A stretch of 64,000 nucleotides of DNA from Dokdonia sp. Dokd-P16 (GCF_003095655.1 NZ_CP029151.1:577501-641500); one strand, 5' to 3'. Positions 45,789 to 54,580 are shown, counted from the first letter of the stretch. The notes: generated by a model not told the origin, from the letters alone. A program made the numbers and translations.

Positions 45789-46742
45789 TTAGCCTTTGAA
45801 GACTCCCATTTCTGAATATTTATTCATCCTTTGTTCCACGAGTTCTGTTGGTGATAAGTTCTTAAATTCGTCAAAAGCTTTTAATATTGATTCTTTTACA
45901 GTAAGAAAAGCCTCTGGACGGTTTGCATGCGCTCCGCCTAATGGTTCTTTTACAATCTCGTCTATAAGCTTCTGTTTTTTCATATCTGTAGCTGTAAGCT
46001 TTAAAGCCTCTGCTGCCTGTTCTTTATACTCCCAGCTTCTCCATAAAATTGAAGAACATGACTCTGGTGAGATTACAGAATACCAAGTATTTTCAAGCAT
46101 AAGCACTTTGTTACCTACACCTATTCCTAAGGCTCCACCACTTGCTCCTTCTCCTATGATCATCACAATAATAGGCACTTTAAGACGTGTCATCTCAAGA
46201 ATATTACGAGCAATAGCTTCTCCTTGTCCACGCTCTTCTGCTTCAAGACCTGGGTATGCTCCTGGTGTATCCACTATAGAAACTACAGGTACTCCAAATT
46301 TCTCGGCGCTTTTCATAAGGCGTAATGCCTTACGGTAACCTTCTGGATTTGCCATACCGAAGTTACGGTACTGCCTTGTTTTTGTATTATAACCCTTTTG
46401 CTGACCAATGAACATAAATGACTGATCACCTATCTTTCCTAGGCCACCTATCATTGCTTTGTCATCTTTTACATTGCGATCTCCGTGAAGCTCCAAAAAA
46501 GTATCACCACAGATAGCATTTATATAATCTAAAGTATAAGGACGATTAGGGTGTCTTGATAATTGAACACGCTGCCAAGCAGTAAGATTTTTATAAATAT
46601 CCTTTTTAGTAGCAGCTAGTTTTTTTTCTATTTGCTTACAAGTCTGGGTAACGTCTACATCGCTCTCTTGGCCTATTAAGGCACATTTTTCCAGTTGCTC
46701 TTCAAGCTCTTTGATTGGTAATTCGAAATCTAAATATTCCAT
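45789..46742 (-). CDS. accA: Acetyl-CoA carboxylase carboxyltransferase subunit alpha
   Basis: A 317-aa carboxyltransferase alpha subunit, which with AccD transfers CO2 from biotin-BCCP to acetyl-CoA to make malonyl-CoA for fatty-acid synthesis. The ATG at 46742 ([17 protein letters not shown]) fits the family length; an in-frame start seven codons upstream is less likely. Signatures are [16 protein letters not shown]-like [16 protein letters not shown] (about 84-99), [33 protein letters not shown] and the oxyanion-hole [15 protein letters not shown]. Confidence 0.96.
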   Translation of the reverse strand: MEYLDFELPIKELEEQLEKCALIGQESDVDVTQTCKQIEKKLAATKKDIYKNLTAWQRVQLSRHPNRPYTLDYINAICGDTFLELHGDRNVKDDKAMIGGLGKIGDQSFMFIGQQKGYNTKTRQYRNFGMANPEGYRKALRLMKSAEKFGVPVVSIVDTPGAYPGLEAEERGQGEAIARNILEMTRLKVPIIVMIIGEGASGGALGIGVGNKVLMLENTWYSVISPESCSSILWRSWEYKEQAAEALKLTATDMKKQKLIDEIVKEPLGGAHANRPEAFLTVKESILKAFDEFKNLSPTELVEQRMNKYSEMGVFKG

Positions 46743-46796
46743 TCTCAAGGTTTTAAGACGCACAATGGCGCTTTGCTTTCGGTTAGGTATAGTCTA

Positions 46797-46826
46797 CAAA
46801 TATAATGGTTTTCTTAAGAGACTCAA
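46797..46826 (-). promoter_or_regulatory. Promoter of accA
   Basis: On the minus strand CTTG-like (46826-46823) is followed by about 19 nt and TATATTTG (46804-46797), a full match to TAnnTTTG. It gives a leader of roughly 50 nt. Confidence 0.55.
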
Positions 46827-47728
46827 GCCTCTTTAACAGCCTTGAATTTTTTACTATTCTTAAGCACTCCATTTGCAATAACTACGGCGAGAATTACAAG
46901 CGCGCCATAGTAAAATTCTTTACTCATTTGTTCTGCATCTCCTAGCACTAGAAAGGCTAGTAATATTCCATATACTGGTTCAAGATTAATGGTAAGCATG
47001 ATTGTATATGGACTTAAATGTTTCATTACCGCTACAGCCGCTATAAAGGCATATGCTGTACATACAGAGGAAAGTACCCCTATATAAACCCAATCCATAG
47101 TAGCTAGAGCAAAAAACTGTGCAGAAAAGAATGTATCTGGCCTTGCAACCACAAGATAGACTGTCACACACAGACTCCCGATGAGTAACTCGTAAAAAGA
47201 TATTTTTGTAGGATGATGATTTTCTATAAACTTTCCATTTATCAACGTAAATACTGCCGATAAAAATGCAGAAAATAAAGCTAATAATATTCCCGTTTGA
47301 TAAGCAGTTTCTACTTCAAAAATAACATATAGTGCCCCTACAACGATAGCTCCAAAAAGTAACTCATACCAGATTACTTTACGCTTATAAAATATGGGTT
47401 CGAGTAAAGCTGTAAAAAATGCTCCTGTACTCATCATAGCAAGTGTAATAGATACATTAGACTCCTTAATTGCTCCAAAGAAAGTAAGCCAGTGTACCGC
47501 AATGACTAAACCAGCAATAGCAAAACCTACTAATGTTTTACGTGATACTGCAAGAGACACTCCTCGTATCTTTATAAATGCAAATATAAATATACTTGCT
47601 AAGCCCATTCTGAACCAAACTAACGGCACGGCATCTATAGTTATAAGCGCTCCGAGTACTGCTGTAAATCCCCAAATAAATACTATCAGGTGAAAGTGAA
47701 GGTATGCTTTAAGCTTATCGTTTTGCAT
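46823..47728 (-). CDS. EamA/DMT-family transporter
   Basis: A 301-aa membrane protein with ten predicted helices in two EamA repeats (first opening FHLIVFIWGFTAVLGALI, second around FSAFLSAVFTLINGKFI). It belongs to the drug/metabolite transporter superfamily. The substrate is unknown. Its start overlaps the lptF/G-like gene by 14 nt, so it is likely the last gene of a tgt-lptF/G-eamA operon. Confidence 0.9.
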   Translation of the reverse strand: MQNDKLKAYLHFHLIVFIWGFTAVLGALITIDAVPLVWFRMGLASIFIFAFIKIRGVSLAVSRKTLVGFAIAGLVIAVHWLTFFGAIKESNVSITLAMMSTGAFFTALLEPIFYKRKVIWYELLFGAIVVGALYVIFEVETAYQTGILLALFSAFLSAVFTLINGKFIENHHPTKISFYELLIGSLCVTVYLVVARPDTFFSAQFFALATMDWVYIGVLSSVCTAYAFIAAVAVMKHLSPYTIMLTINLEPVYGILLAFLVLGDAEQMSKEFYYGALVILAVVIANGVLKNSKKFKAVKEA

Positions 47729-48791
47729 TGCGTAGAAGATATACTGCTAGTATAGCAAAAAGTATGTTAGGTGTCCATACAGCAATCAATGGTGGAAAAT
47801 CTGATTGTTCTGCAAGTGTTCCAAAAACTTTATCAAAGAATATAAAAACAAAAGCAAGCACAATTCCAAAGGCAAGGTTGATACCCATCCCTCCACGACG
47901 CTTCATAGCGCTTACAGCTACTGCTATAATTGTGAGAATGTATGCTGCGACGGGTAAACTATAGCGTTTTTGCAAGGTTACTTCATAACGACTTATGTAA
48001 GAAGATCCTCTTGATTTTTCTTTAGCTATAAACTCTCTCAATTCTGGAGTACTCAAAGTTTCTGCAATATATTCTACAGGAGTGAGATCATCCATATCAA
48101 AATTGAATACCGTATCTAACTTTGCTTTACTTTCAAGTATATCACCATCCTCTGTAATCGTTCTCTTCTTAAAACTATTTAAGGTATAAGTAGTATCCTC
48201 CTCATTATATCTAATACGCGTAGCACTCATTTTGTAAGTCATCTTATTGCCTTCAAAATGCTCCCAAGTAAAATTACGCCCAGTCTTAGTACGTGGCGTA
48301 AAACTGCTCACATAGATATAATCTCCTGTATCAATCTGTCGATAGACGTTTTGTGTATCTCGATCTTTTTTATTCTTCTTTAGGTATTCAAAAATGAATT
48401 CGTTGTAGCCCTTATTTGCACGTGGAGCAAGATAAGTCCCTAAGAAAAAGGCCCCTGCACAAACTATGGTCGCCCCTATTATATATGGTCTTAAGAATCT
48501 ATAAAAGGATACTCCACTACTCAAGAAGGCAATAACCTCCGTATTGTTTGCTAGTTTTGAGGTAAACCAAATGACCGACAAAAACAGAAATAAAGGAAAA
48601 AGAAGATTTGCAAAGTATATTGTAAAATTGAGATAATATAAAGCCACCTCACCAAAAGGAACTTCGTTTGCTAAGATTTTATCAATCTTCTCTGCAAGAT
48701 TTACAATGATACCTATAGGTATAAACAGCACAAGCATCGTGACAAATGTCCCGATGTATCGCTTTACTATATACCAATCTAGAATTTTCAA
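47715..48791 (-). CDS. LptF/LptG-family permease
   Basis: A 358-aa inner-membrane protein of the YjgP/YjgQ family, part of the ABC machine (LptB2FG) that extracts lipopolysaccharide from the inner membrane. It opens MKILDWYIVKRYIGTF, typical for the family, followed by membrane segments at about 14-32, 50-75 and 95-117. A periplasmic beta-jellyroll domain comes next (about 130-265), and three C-terminal helices (about 275-355). Whether it is F or G is not clear. It starts directly after tgt ends. Confidence 0.9.
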   Translation of the reverse strand: MKILDWYIVKRYIGTFVTMLVLFIPIGIIVNLAEKIDKILANEVPFGEVALYYLNFTIYFANLLFPLFLFLSVIWFTSKLANNTEVIAFLSSGVSFYRFLRPYIIGATIVCAGAFFLGTYLAPRANKGYNEFIFEYLKKNKKDRDTQNVYRQIDTGDYIYVSSFTPRTKTGRNFTWEHFEGNKMTYKMSATRIRYNEEDTTYTLNSFKKRTITEDGDILESKAKLDTVFNFDMDDLTPVEYIAETLSTPELREFIAKEKSRGSSYISRYEVTLQKRYSLPVAAYILTIIAVAVSAMKRRGGMGINLAFGIVLAFVFIFFDKVFGTLAEQSDFPPLIAVWTPNILFAILAVYLLRNAKR

Positions 48792-49922
48792 TTATAAACG
48801 ATTATCCATTTGTTTTACCATCATTTCTTTCCAAGTCACAAAGTCTCCTGCAATAATATGCTTACGAGCTTCACGCACTAACCACATATAAAAACCTAAA
48901 TTGTGGATGGTTGCGATTTGCATTCCTAATAACTCATGACATTTGAACAGGTGACGAAGATAGGCTTTACTATATTCTGTATCTACCCAAGTAAGCCCCA
49001 TCTCATCTATAGGAGAAAAGTCATCCTCCCATTTCAGGTTTTTAATATTTATACTACCGTAGGCAGTAAATAACATTCCGTTACGAGCATTTCTTGTAGG
49101 CATCACACAGTCAAACATATCTACACCTAACGCAATATTCTCTAAAATATTTATAGGAGTACCCACTCCCATCAAATATCTAGGTTTGTCCTTAGGCAAT
49201 ATAGCAGTTACAACCTCTGTCATCCCATACATTTCTTCTGCTGGCTCTCCTACAGAGAGACCACCTATGGCATTTCCAAAAGCACCTGCATTTGCAATAT
49301 ATTCGGCAGATTGAGCTCTTAGATCCTTATAAGTACTCCCTTGCACAATAGGAAATAAGGCTTGCTCATGACCATACAACGCTGGGATTTTATTAAAATG
49401 ATTTATACAACGATCTAGCCATCTATGCGTCATATGCATAGACCTCTTTGCATAACGGTAATCACATGGATATGGCGTACATTCATCAAATGCCATCATA
49501 ATATCTGCACCTATCTGGCGCTGAATTTCCATTACATTTTCTGGTGTAAATAAGTGCATAGACCCATCTACGTGAGACTTAAAACGCACTCCTTCTTCCT
49601 TAATCTTACGTCTATTAGATAATGAGTACACTTGATACCCACCACTATCTGTAAGAATAGGTCGATCCCAGTTCATAAACTTATGTAATCCACCTGCCTT
49701 CTGCATAATGTCCATCTTAGGACGTAAATACAAATGATAGGTATTACCTAATATAATATCTGGATTAATATCTTCTCTAAGCTCGCGCTGGTGTACACCT
49801 TTTACAGATGCTACCGTACCTACGGGCATAAAAATAGGCGTCTCAATGACACCATGATCTGTTGTAAGTTTTCCTGCTCTCGCTTGAGATGCAGGATCTG
49901 TTGTAAGTAAGTCAAATTGCAT
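48792..49922 (-). CDS. tgt: Queuine tRNA-ribosyltransferase
   Basis: A 376-aa tRNA-guanine transglycosylase, which swaps guanine 34 for a queuosine precursor in tRNAs with GUN anticodons. The ATG at 49922 (MQFDLLTTDP) is preferred over a TTG three codons upstream. Signatures: MPVGTVASVKGV, LGNTYHLYLRP, LTDSGGYQVYSLS, FDECTPYPCDY, VQGSTYKDLRAQS, YLMGVGTPINI and FDCVMPTRNARNG. The usual C-terminal zinc motif CxCxxC is missing: the aligned segment reads GLTWVDTEYSKAYLRHL, while the later TIHNL histidine is present. Confidence 0.95.
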   Translation of the reverse strand: MQFDLLTTDPASQARAGKLTTDHGVIETPIFMPVGTVASVKGVHQRELREDINPDIILGNTYHLYLRPKMDIMQKAGGLHKFMNWDRPILTDSGGYQVYSLSNRRKIKEEGVRFKSHVDGSMHLFTPENVMEIQRQIGADIMMAFDECTPYPCDYRYAKRSMHMTHRWLDRCINHFNKIPALYGHEQALFPIVQGSTYKDLRAQSAEYIANAGAFGNAIGGLSVGEPAEEMYGMTEVVTAILPKDKPRYLMGVGTPINILENIALGVDMFDCVMPTRNARNGMLFTAYGSINIKNLKWEDDFSPIDEMGLTWVDTEYSKAYLRHLFKCHELLGMQIATIHNLGFYMWLVREARKHIIAGDFVTWKEMMVKQMDNRL

Positions 49923-49928
49923 AAGAGG

Positions 49929-49936
49929 CAAAGATA
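49929..49936 (-). promoter_or_regulatory. -7 box of tgt, close to the start codon
   Basis: On the minus strand TATCTTTG fits TAnnTTTG exactly and ends 6 nt before the tgt ATG. This implies a near-leaderless mRNA, as at rlmB and rarA. Confidence 0.55.
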
Positions 49937-50002
49937 TAACTTAGATACAATTTAAAATGAAAGTTGCAACGTCATTTTAAAGGTTAAAAAGGTGTCAGCA
50001 TA

Positions 50003-51238
50003 TTAAAACAACGTAATTACATACCAGATGCTGAAGCCTAACAAAGCAATTATACTCACAATACTAAGCAAATCCATGCCTTTAGAGAGCCTCGCTTCTC
50101 TAGGAATACTTTCGTCCTTGAAAGATAAATAATTACAAATGGCATAGAACGGAGCCGTAAGAAAAGATAATATGGTCGCCACTTTCACAAGAGCTCCCAT
50201 CTCGCTTATTAAGAAAAATAATGTCCCACAGGTTCCAAGAATTAAGACGATAAGATAAAACAAGTACCCTCGTTTTTTAAAACCAAAACCTAATAATGAG
50301 GTGGTAGCTTCTAGCGCTCTAGGAGACGCATCTAATGTAGTAAGTGTGGTGCTAAAAATTGTTGTAAATGCCGCCACACCAATAAGCAGGCTTGCCCAAT
50401 CTCCCAGACTTGCTGTATACATATTGATAAGTTGGCCTGCAAAAACACCTCCCTTTGGAGAAAAAGTCTCCCCACTACCAAACATTACTAATGCCCCTAA
50501 GGTCATGAAGCAGATACCTAATACAATTGCCCCAGCATACCCAATATTAAAATCAAAAATTGAATTGCGCATTGCATCCTTACCCGTATCTCTTTTTTCT
50601 AGTGTCCATAATGAATGCCATATAGAAATATCAAGTGGCGCTGGCATCCATCCCATAAAAGCAATCAGAAATGCCACAGCCGCTCCTTCGGTTGGTATAA
50701 TTTGGAGCAAGTTTGCCGGAGTTCCCATTCCTTGAATAATTACGCTTTCGCGAAAAGCAAAAAAGACAGCCACCAGCGTACTTATAGTGAGTGTGATAAT
50801 AATCACCTTCATTAGTTTATCGAGAATCCTATACTTACCTATGGCTAGTATTGCAGCACACAGTATTGTAATTGCGACACTCCATATCGCTACGTCATTA
50901 GTAATACCAAAAAGCTGAACAGCAATTCCTGCAGTTACAATGGTTACTGCTGTCTGAATAGTAAACATAGTAGCTAGTGTCAAAAAGAAATAAACCCACA
51001 AAACAGGCTTACCTAATTTCATATAGCCAACTAGCAAACTATTTCCAGTTGCCGAGGCATACCTAGGTCCAAACTGGAAGAATGGATATTTTATAATGTT
51101 TACGAGGATCAAAGCCCAGAGGAGACCAAAGCCAAAATCGGCGCCTGCTCTAGTGCTCTGTACAAGATGAGAAACCCCAATAGCAGCACCAGCAAATAAT
51201 AATCCTGGTCCTAACTTTTTAAAGGGTATAGCTTTCAA
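50003..51238 (-). CDS. NRAMP-related transporter with altered metal-site motifs
   Basis: A 411-aa membrane protein with about eleven helices. The N-terminus KLGPGLLFAGAAIGVSHLVQ aligns with helix 1 of NRAMP/MntH metal transporters, but the metal-binding DPGN motif is replaced by GVSH. In helix 6 the MPH motif appears as MPAP (FMGWMPAPLDISIW). The family relation is clear from the overall pattern, yet transport of Mn or Fe by the known site is doubtful. A dispersed-palindrome variant encodes AFRES. Its ATG overlaps the sigma-factor stop by 4 nt. Confidence 0.85.
   Translation of the reverse strand: MKAIPFKKLGPGLLFAGAAIGVSHLVQSTRAGADFGFGLLWALILVNIIKYPFFQFGPRYASATGNSLLVGYMKLGKPVLWVYFFLTLATMFTIQTAVTIVTAGIAVQLFGITNDVAIWSVAITILCAAILAIGKYRILDKLMKVIIITLTISTLVAVFFAFRESVIIQGMGTPANLLQIIPTEGAAVAFLIAFMGWMPAPLDISIWHSLWTLEKRDTGKDAMRNSIFDFNIGYAGAIVLGICFMTLGALVMFGSGETFSPKGGVFAGQLINMYTASLGDWASLLIGVAAFTTIFSTTLTTLDASPRALEATTSLLGFGFKKRGYLFYLIVLILGTCGTLFFLISEMGALVKVATILSFLTAPFYAICNYLSFKDESIPREARLSKGMDLLSIVSIIALLGFSIWYVITLF
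50743..50758. repeat. Dispersed palindrome, copy 10 (variant, inside the NRAMP-like gene)
   Basis: cgctttcgcgaaaagc keeps the TTTCGCGAAA core but carries one extra A in the right arm. Confidence 0.75.
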
Positions 51239-51804
51239 TTATCTTCTGTTTTAATTACATCTGCGAGTAATCTGCGAGCTCGTAGAAGCTTCACTTTTAC
51301 ATTACTCATAGGTTCTTCAAGATGCTCTGCCATTTCTTTATAGCTCATTTCTTGAAAGTAACGCAAATTAATGATTTCTTGATAATGAGGCTTTAAAGTT
51401 TTAATGTACGCTAGTAATTCAGATAAATTCTGCTCTTTTATGAGTACATCTTCTGGAGAAGGGTTTAAGTCGGCAACTTTCTTTACTCGCTCGTCATCAC
51501 GATCAGAGATCTGAGATCTTATAGAAGACTCTTTTTTCCTAATAATATCAATGTGTATATTTTTTGATATCGTAATTAACCATGTAGCAAATCTATACTC
51601 TTCTTTATAGGTATCTATTTTTGAAAAGGCTTTTGAAAACGTCTGGATGGTAATATCCTCAGCGTCGTAAGCATTTTTAGTACGCTTGAGCTGGAAGCCA
51701 TACACCTCACTCCAAAAGGAATTGAGCAAGAAATTGAAAGCACTTTGCTTTCCTTCTTTTGCTCGGGATATTTCTAAAATAATTTTTTCGGGGGTTACTT
51801 CCAC
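51235..51804 (-). CDS. ECF-type RNA polymerase sigma factor
   Basis: A 189-aa sigma-70-family factor. Region 2 includes AYDAEDITIQTFSKAFSKID and FATWLITISKNIHIDIIRKK (about 45-98); region 4 includes IINLRYFQEMSYKEMAEHLE and NVKVKLLRARRLL (about 143-178). The start is GTG. It overlaps the glycosyltransferase upstream by 10 nt and the NRAMP-like gene downstream by 4 nt, so all three are translationally coupled. No anti-sigma gene is adjacent. Confidence 0.92.
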   Translation of the reverse strand: MEVTPEKIILEISRAKEGKQSAFNFLLNSFWSEVYGFQLKRTKNAYDAEDITIQTFSKAFSKIDTYKEEYRFATWLITISKNIHIDIIRKKESSIRSQISDRDDERVKKVADLNPSPEDVLIKEQNLSELLAYIKTLKPHYQEIINLRYFQEMSYKEMAEHLEEPMSNVKVKLLRARRLLADVIKTEDN

Positions 51805-52910
51805 CGTGTAGGTTTTGTGATAAGGTTACTGATAAAGATACTCATTTGCACACATACCAACGTAATCTCGTAAATAGGGTATAAATAAGTCAAATCTTTT
51901 TCTTGTAAACGCGTAGCGCTACAACCTACCGTAATCCATGAACATAAATAACGTACACCAATAATGAGCGCTACCCACTGCCAGTTAAACTGAGTTACAA
52001 GAAGTGCAACCGCTCCTACTAAGAACAAACACTGACTTATATAAAAAAGCGCTAGCAATGATTTCTCAAGAAATTTATAGTGCGCTGCAGTGCTTATGTG
52101 TCTACGCTTTTGAGTTATCCAACTTGCAAAAGTTTTCTTAGGGGTAGAAATTGTAAATGATTCTGGAGAAAACTGTATCGCTGTATTCTTTCGTGTGCTT
52201 GCCTCGTTCACAAATAAATCATCATCACCACTTTGAATTTTAATGTGGTTGATAAATCCTTTTTGCTCATAAAAAACATCTGAGGTATACGCTAGGTTAC
52301 GACCTACGCCCATGTAAGGTCTACCCGCTTTTGCCCAACTAAAATATTGTAAGGCAGTCATCAAAGTTTCAAATCTTATGAGCTTGTTAATCCAGGATCC
52401 TTTAATTTTCTCATAAGCACCATAACCTAACACAATTTCCTTTTCTTCACTAAAGGAGGAAGCCACGTGCTGCAGCCAGTGATTTGATGCTGGAACACAA
52501 TCTGCATCTGTAAATAACATGTGCTTATGCTGCGCTCGTTTTATTCCAAGCGTAAGTGCGTATTTTTTATTACCCCAAAAAGTTTCATTATTCACCACAT
52601 TTACTTGCTGCACATTAGTATTGGCTAGTTTAAATGCTTCCATTATATCTTCTGTATCATCAGAAGATGCATCATTAATTAAAATAACTTCAAATTCTGG
52701 ATAGTCTTGAGATAGTATTTTTGGAATATTTTTTTGAAGATTTGCCGACTCGTTTTTGGCACAAATAATTACAGAAACTGGAGGAAGCGAACTTGTATTG
52801 GTATTAGAAATTTTCGCGAAAGCGAATAACCAATAGAAAACATAAAAAGTCACGTTAATAAACGTGACTCCTATAAATATATAAAAAAGTAGTGTAAAAA
52901 TGTGTTCCAA
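51795..52910 (-). CDS. Family 2 glycosyltransferase, membrane-bound
   Basis: A 371-aa processive-type glycosyltransferase. One N-terminal membrane segment (about 4-31) precedes the GT-A domain, with VSVIICAKNESANL (45-58), VILINDASSDDTEDI (75-89), the DxD motif in FTDADCVP (134-140) and a QxxRH-like SWITQKRRH (about 258-266). C-terminal hydrophobic segments follow. The start is TTG, 12 nt after the stop of the small membrane protein before it. A dispersed-palindrome variant codes FAFAK next to the first membrane segment. Sugar and acceptor unknown. Confidence 0.88.
   Translation of the reverse strand: MEHIFTLLFYIFIGVTFINVTFYVFYWLFAFAKISNTNTSSLPPVSVIICAKNESANLQKNIPKILSQDYPEFEVILINDASSDDTEDIMEAFKLANTNVQQVNVVNNETFWGNKKYALTLGIKRAQHKHMLFTDADCVPASNHWLQHVASSFSEEKEIVLGYGAYEKIKGSWINKLIRFETLMTALQYFSWAKAGRPYMGVGRNLAYTSDVFYEQKGFINHIKIQSGDDDLFVNEASTRKNTAIQFSPESFTISTPKKTFASWITQKRRHISTAAHYKFLEKSLLALFYISQCLFLVGAVALLVTQFNWQWVALIIGVRYLCSWITVGCSATRLQEKDLTYLYPIYEITLVCVQMSIFISNLITKPTRWK
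52811..52824. repeat. Dispersed palindrome, copy 11 (variant, inside the glycosyltransferase gene)
   Basis: ttttcgcgaaagcg keeps the TTTCGCGAAA core and the right arm; the left arm is decayed. Confidence 0.75.
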
Positions 52911-52922
52911 CAGATAGAGGTC

Positions 52923-53120
52923 TTATTTCTCTACAGAACAGTCACCCATTTCTTCGGGCATTTTACCGCACATACCGCAAGCCTCGCCACTCTTATTAAG
53001 AAAAGGACTTTGACTAGCGCAGGTACCTGCAAATTTACCATCTTTTTTTGCCCAAATTTTTATTGCAATACCTGCTACAGATAGTGCAAGAAGGGCTAGT
53101 GTTATTAATAGTAACTCCAT
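52923..53120 (-). CDS. Small cysteine-rich membrane protein
   Basis: A 65-aa protein starting MELLLITLALLALSVAGIAI (ATG at 53120; a start six codons upstream is less likely). One N-terminal membrane helix is followed by a tail with four cysteines: GTCASQSP, then EACGMCGKMPEEMGDCS. The CxxC pair could bind metal or take part in redox chemistry; this is speculative. Similar short proteins occur in Flavobacteriaceae without known function. The glycosyltransferase follows after 12 nt. Confidence 0.7.
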   Translation of the reverse strand: MELLLITLALLALSVAGIAIKIWAKKDGKFAGTCASQSPFLNKSGEACGMCGKMPEEMGDCSVEK

Positions 53121-53189
53121 GACAATTATTTTGCACAAAGATACAGAAAGGCATTAGGAAGTAAAAGTTTTTTAAAGGAAGGAAAGTCC

Positions 53190-53957
53190 TTAGTTATTCT
53201 CAAAACTTATAGTCGCAACCTCATTTGCTTGTGTTGCTTCTTTACTCCCACCCTTAGGCTCTATTGTAATATTAATACTCGCCATACGCTCCTCATAAGG
53301 AATCTCTACAAGGTTATCTTTTGTAACCTTGAGAATATCTAGAGGAACTAGTGTTCCATCTACAGATGCCCACATCTGGTACACTTGCTCGTCTGGAAGC
53401 TCAGGCAAGGTATTTACGTGTATGTATGAACGCTGCTCTAGCTCGTTAACGTAAGCAACAGCCTCTAGTCGCTGTGCGCGCACATTACCTTGTAAAATAT
53501 ATTTCTGGGTTGATGTATTATTGAGAATCATAAATTGCTCCTCTACAGATTGTAACATCTCTCTATTTGAAACGATATCATCATTTAAGTTTTCAAGCAG
53601 GTTTGAAGTGAACCTTCTATCATCTAGTAACTCTTGATTTTGCTTATAAATCATAATAGCAACTAGTCCAAAAAATGCTGCAATCATACATGCAGTAATT
53701 GCAAGAATAGGCAAAGCACGCTTAGGCTTAGTTCTTGCTACATTTACGATTGTAGAACGTAATTCCTCAGGAACTTTTACAGCATACGACGCCGCATAAT
53801 TCTCAAGATTTTCTTGTAGTTCTATATAAGTTTGCTTCACCTCTGGATACTTAGCTATATAATGCTCAGCTTCCTGAGACTCTATAGGCGAAGTAGTTCC
53901 CATAAGGTAACGCTCTAATAAATCGCTCTCTAAAAATTGTGAAACTCTATCACTCAT
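53190..53957 (-). CDS. Anti-sigma factor, RskA-like
   Basis: A 255-aa membrane-anchored anti-sigma factor. The cytoplasmic part (about 1-85: FLESDLLERYLMGTTSPIES, with the zinc-free anti-sigma pattern) is followed by one membrane segment (about 86-108, ILAITACMIAAFFGLVAIMI) and a periplasmic RskA C-terminal domain ending with VYQMWASVDGTLVPLDILKV and ITIEPKGGSKEAT. Its ATG overlaps the sigma stop (ATGA), which marks it as the cognate regulator of that sigma factor. Confidence 0.9.
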   Translation of the reverse strand: MSDRVSQFLESDLLERYLMGTTSPIESQEAEHYIAKYPEVKQTYIELQENLENYAASYAVKVPEELRSTIVNVARTKPKRALPILAITACMIAAFFGLVAIMIYKQNQELLDDRRFTSNLLENLNDDIVSNREMLQSVEEQFMILNNTSTQKYILQGNVRAQRLEAVAYVNELEQRSYIHVNTLPELPDEQVYQMWASVDGTLVPLDILKVTKDNLVEIPYEERMASINITIEPKGGSKEATQANEVATISFENN

Positions 53958-54508
53958 AACGTACTGATCATAAAAAATAATACTCCAAACAGTTTACGCA
54001 GCTCTCGCAAGCCTATTTTTAACCTAGACTTTACGGTACCTAGCGGGATGTTCAGCTCTTCACTTGCCTCTTGCTGGGTCATTCCTTGAAAAAACAACGC
54101 GTCAATTACAACTCTATATTTATCTTCAAGTCCATTTGCGTGTTCTTGAATATCCATATGCTCTATTGCCAGCGAGGTAGACTGTACATGATATACGTTT
54201 GAATCGTTTGTTTGGACTTCTTTATTCATTTTTCTTTTACGGCTACGTACCTTGTCTATAGCCGTGTTTTGAACTACTCTAAAAAGCCAAGTAAACAGAC
54301 GCGCTTTATCGGCGTCATACTTATGTGCGTTTTTCCAAATTTTGACAAATGATTCTTGCAATACGTCTTGAGCAAGCTCCTCATCGTGGGTCACTTTAAT
54401 CGCAACACCATACAGAGCATCTGCATAGTTGTCATATAATAACCCTATAGCACGCTCATCTCCAGCTTTAAGGAGTTCTACAATATGTTTTTCGACAAAT
54501 GTCTTCAA
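53954..54508 (-). CDS. ECF-type sigma factor, SigK-like, paired with an RskA-like anti-sigma
   Basis: A 184-aa ECF sigma factor. Region 2: DNYADALYGVAIKVTHDEEL, LQESFVKIWKNAHKYD and LFTWLFRVVQNTAIDKVRSR; region 4: FFQGMTQQEASEELNIPLGT and VKSRLKIGLRELRKLF. It is coupled to the anti-sigma gene and divergent from a fasciclin-domain gene, the same three-part arrangement known for SigK-RskA and its FAS1-domain targets in mycobacteria. By that analogy it may direct transcription of the fasciclin gene. Confidence 0.92.
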   Translation of the reverse strand: MKTFVEKHIVELLKAGDERAIGLLYDNYADALYGVAIKVTHDEELAQDVLQESFVKIWKNAHKYDADKARLFTWLFRVVQNTAIDKVRSRKRKMNKEVQTNDSNVYHVQSTSLAIEHMDIQEHANGLEDKYRVVIDALFFQGMTQQEASEELNIPLGTVKSRLKIGLRELRKLFGVLFFMISTL

Positions 54509-54552
54509 AAAGTAAGTTTTTCTTGAATTAACAAAATCTTAAGAATACAATT

Positions 54553-54580
54553 CCATCCTACACTTCAAGTTAGTGCGTAT
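54553..54580 (+). promoter_or_regulatory. Candidate ECF promoter of the fasciclin gene
   Basis: CCATCC (54553-54558), a 17-nt spacer and CGTAT (54576-54580) lie about 50 nt before the fasciclin ATG. As I recall the mycobacterial SigK consensus is CCATCC / CGAAT, so this is one base off. The match may be chance and needs testing. Confidence 0.4.

Noticed and set aside
45796-46338. Long open frame of 180 codons on the plus strand
   Set aside because: It is antisense to accA, which is unmistakable, and has no recognisable domain or start signals.
50301-50735. 144-codon open frame on the plus strand
   Set aside because: Antisense to the NRAMP-like gene; composition is that of a shadow frame.
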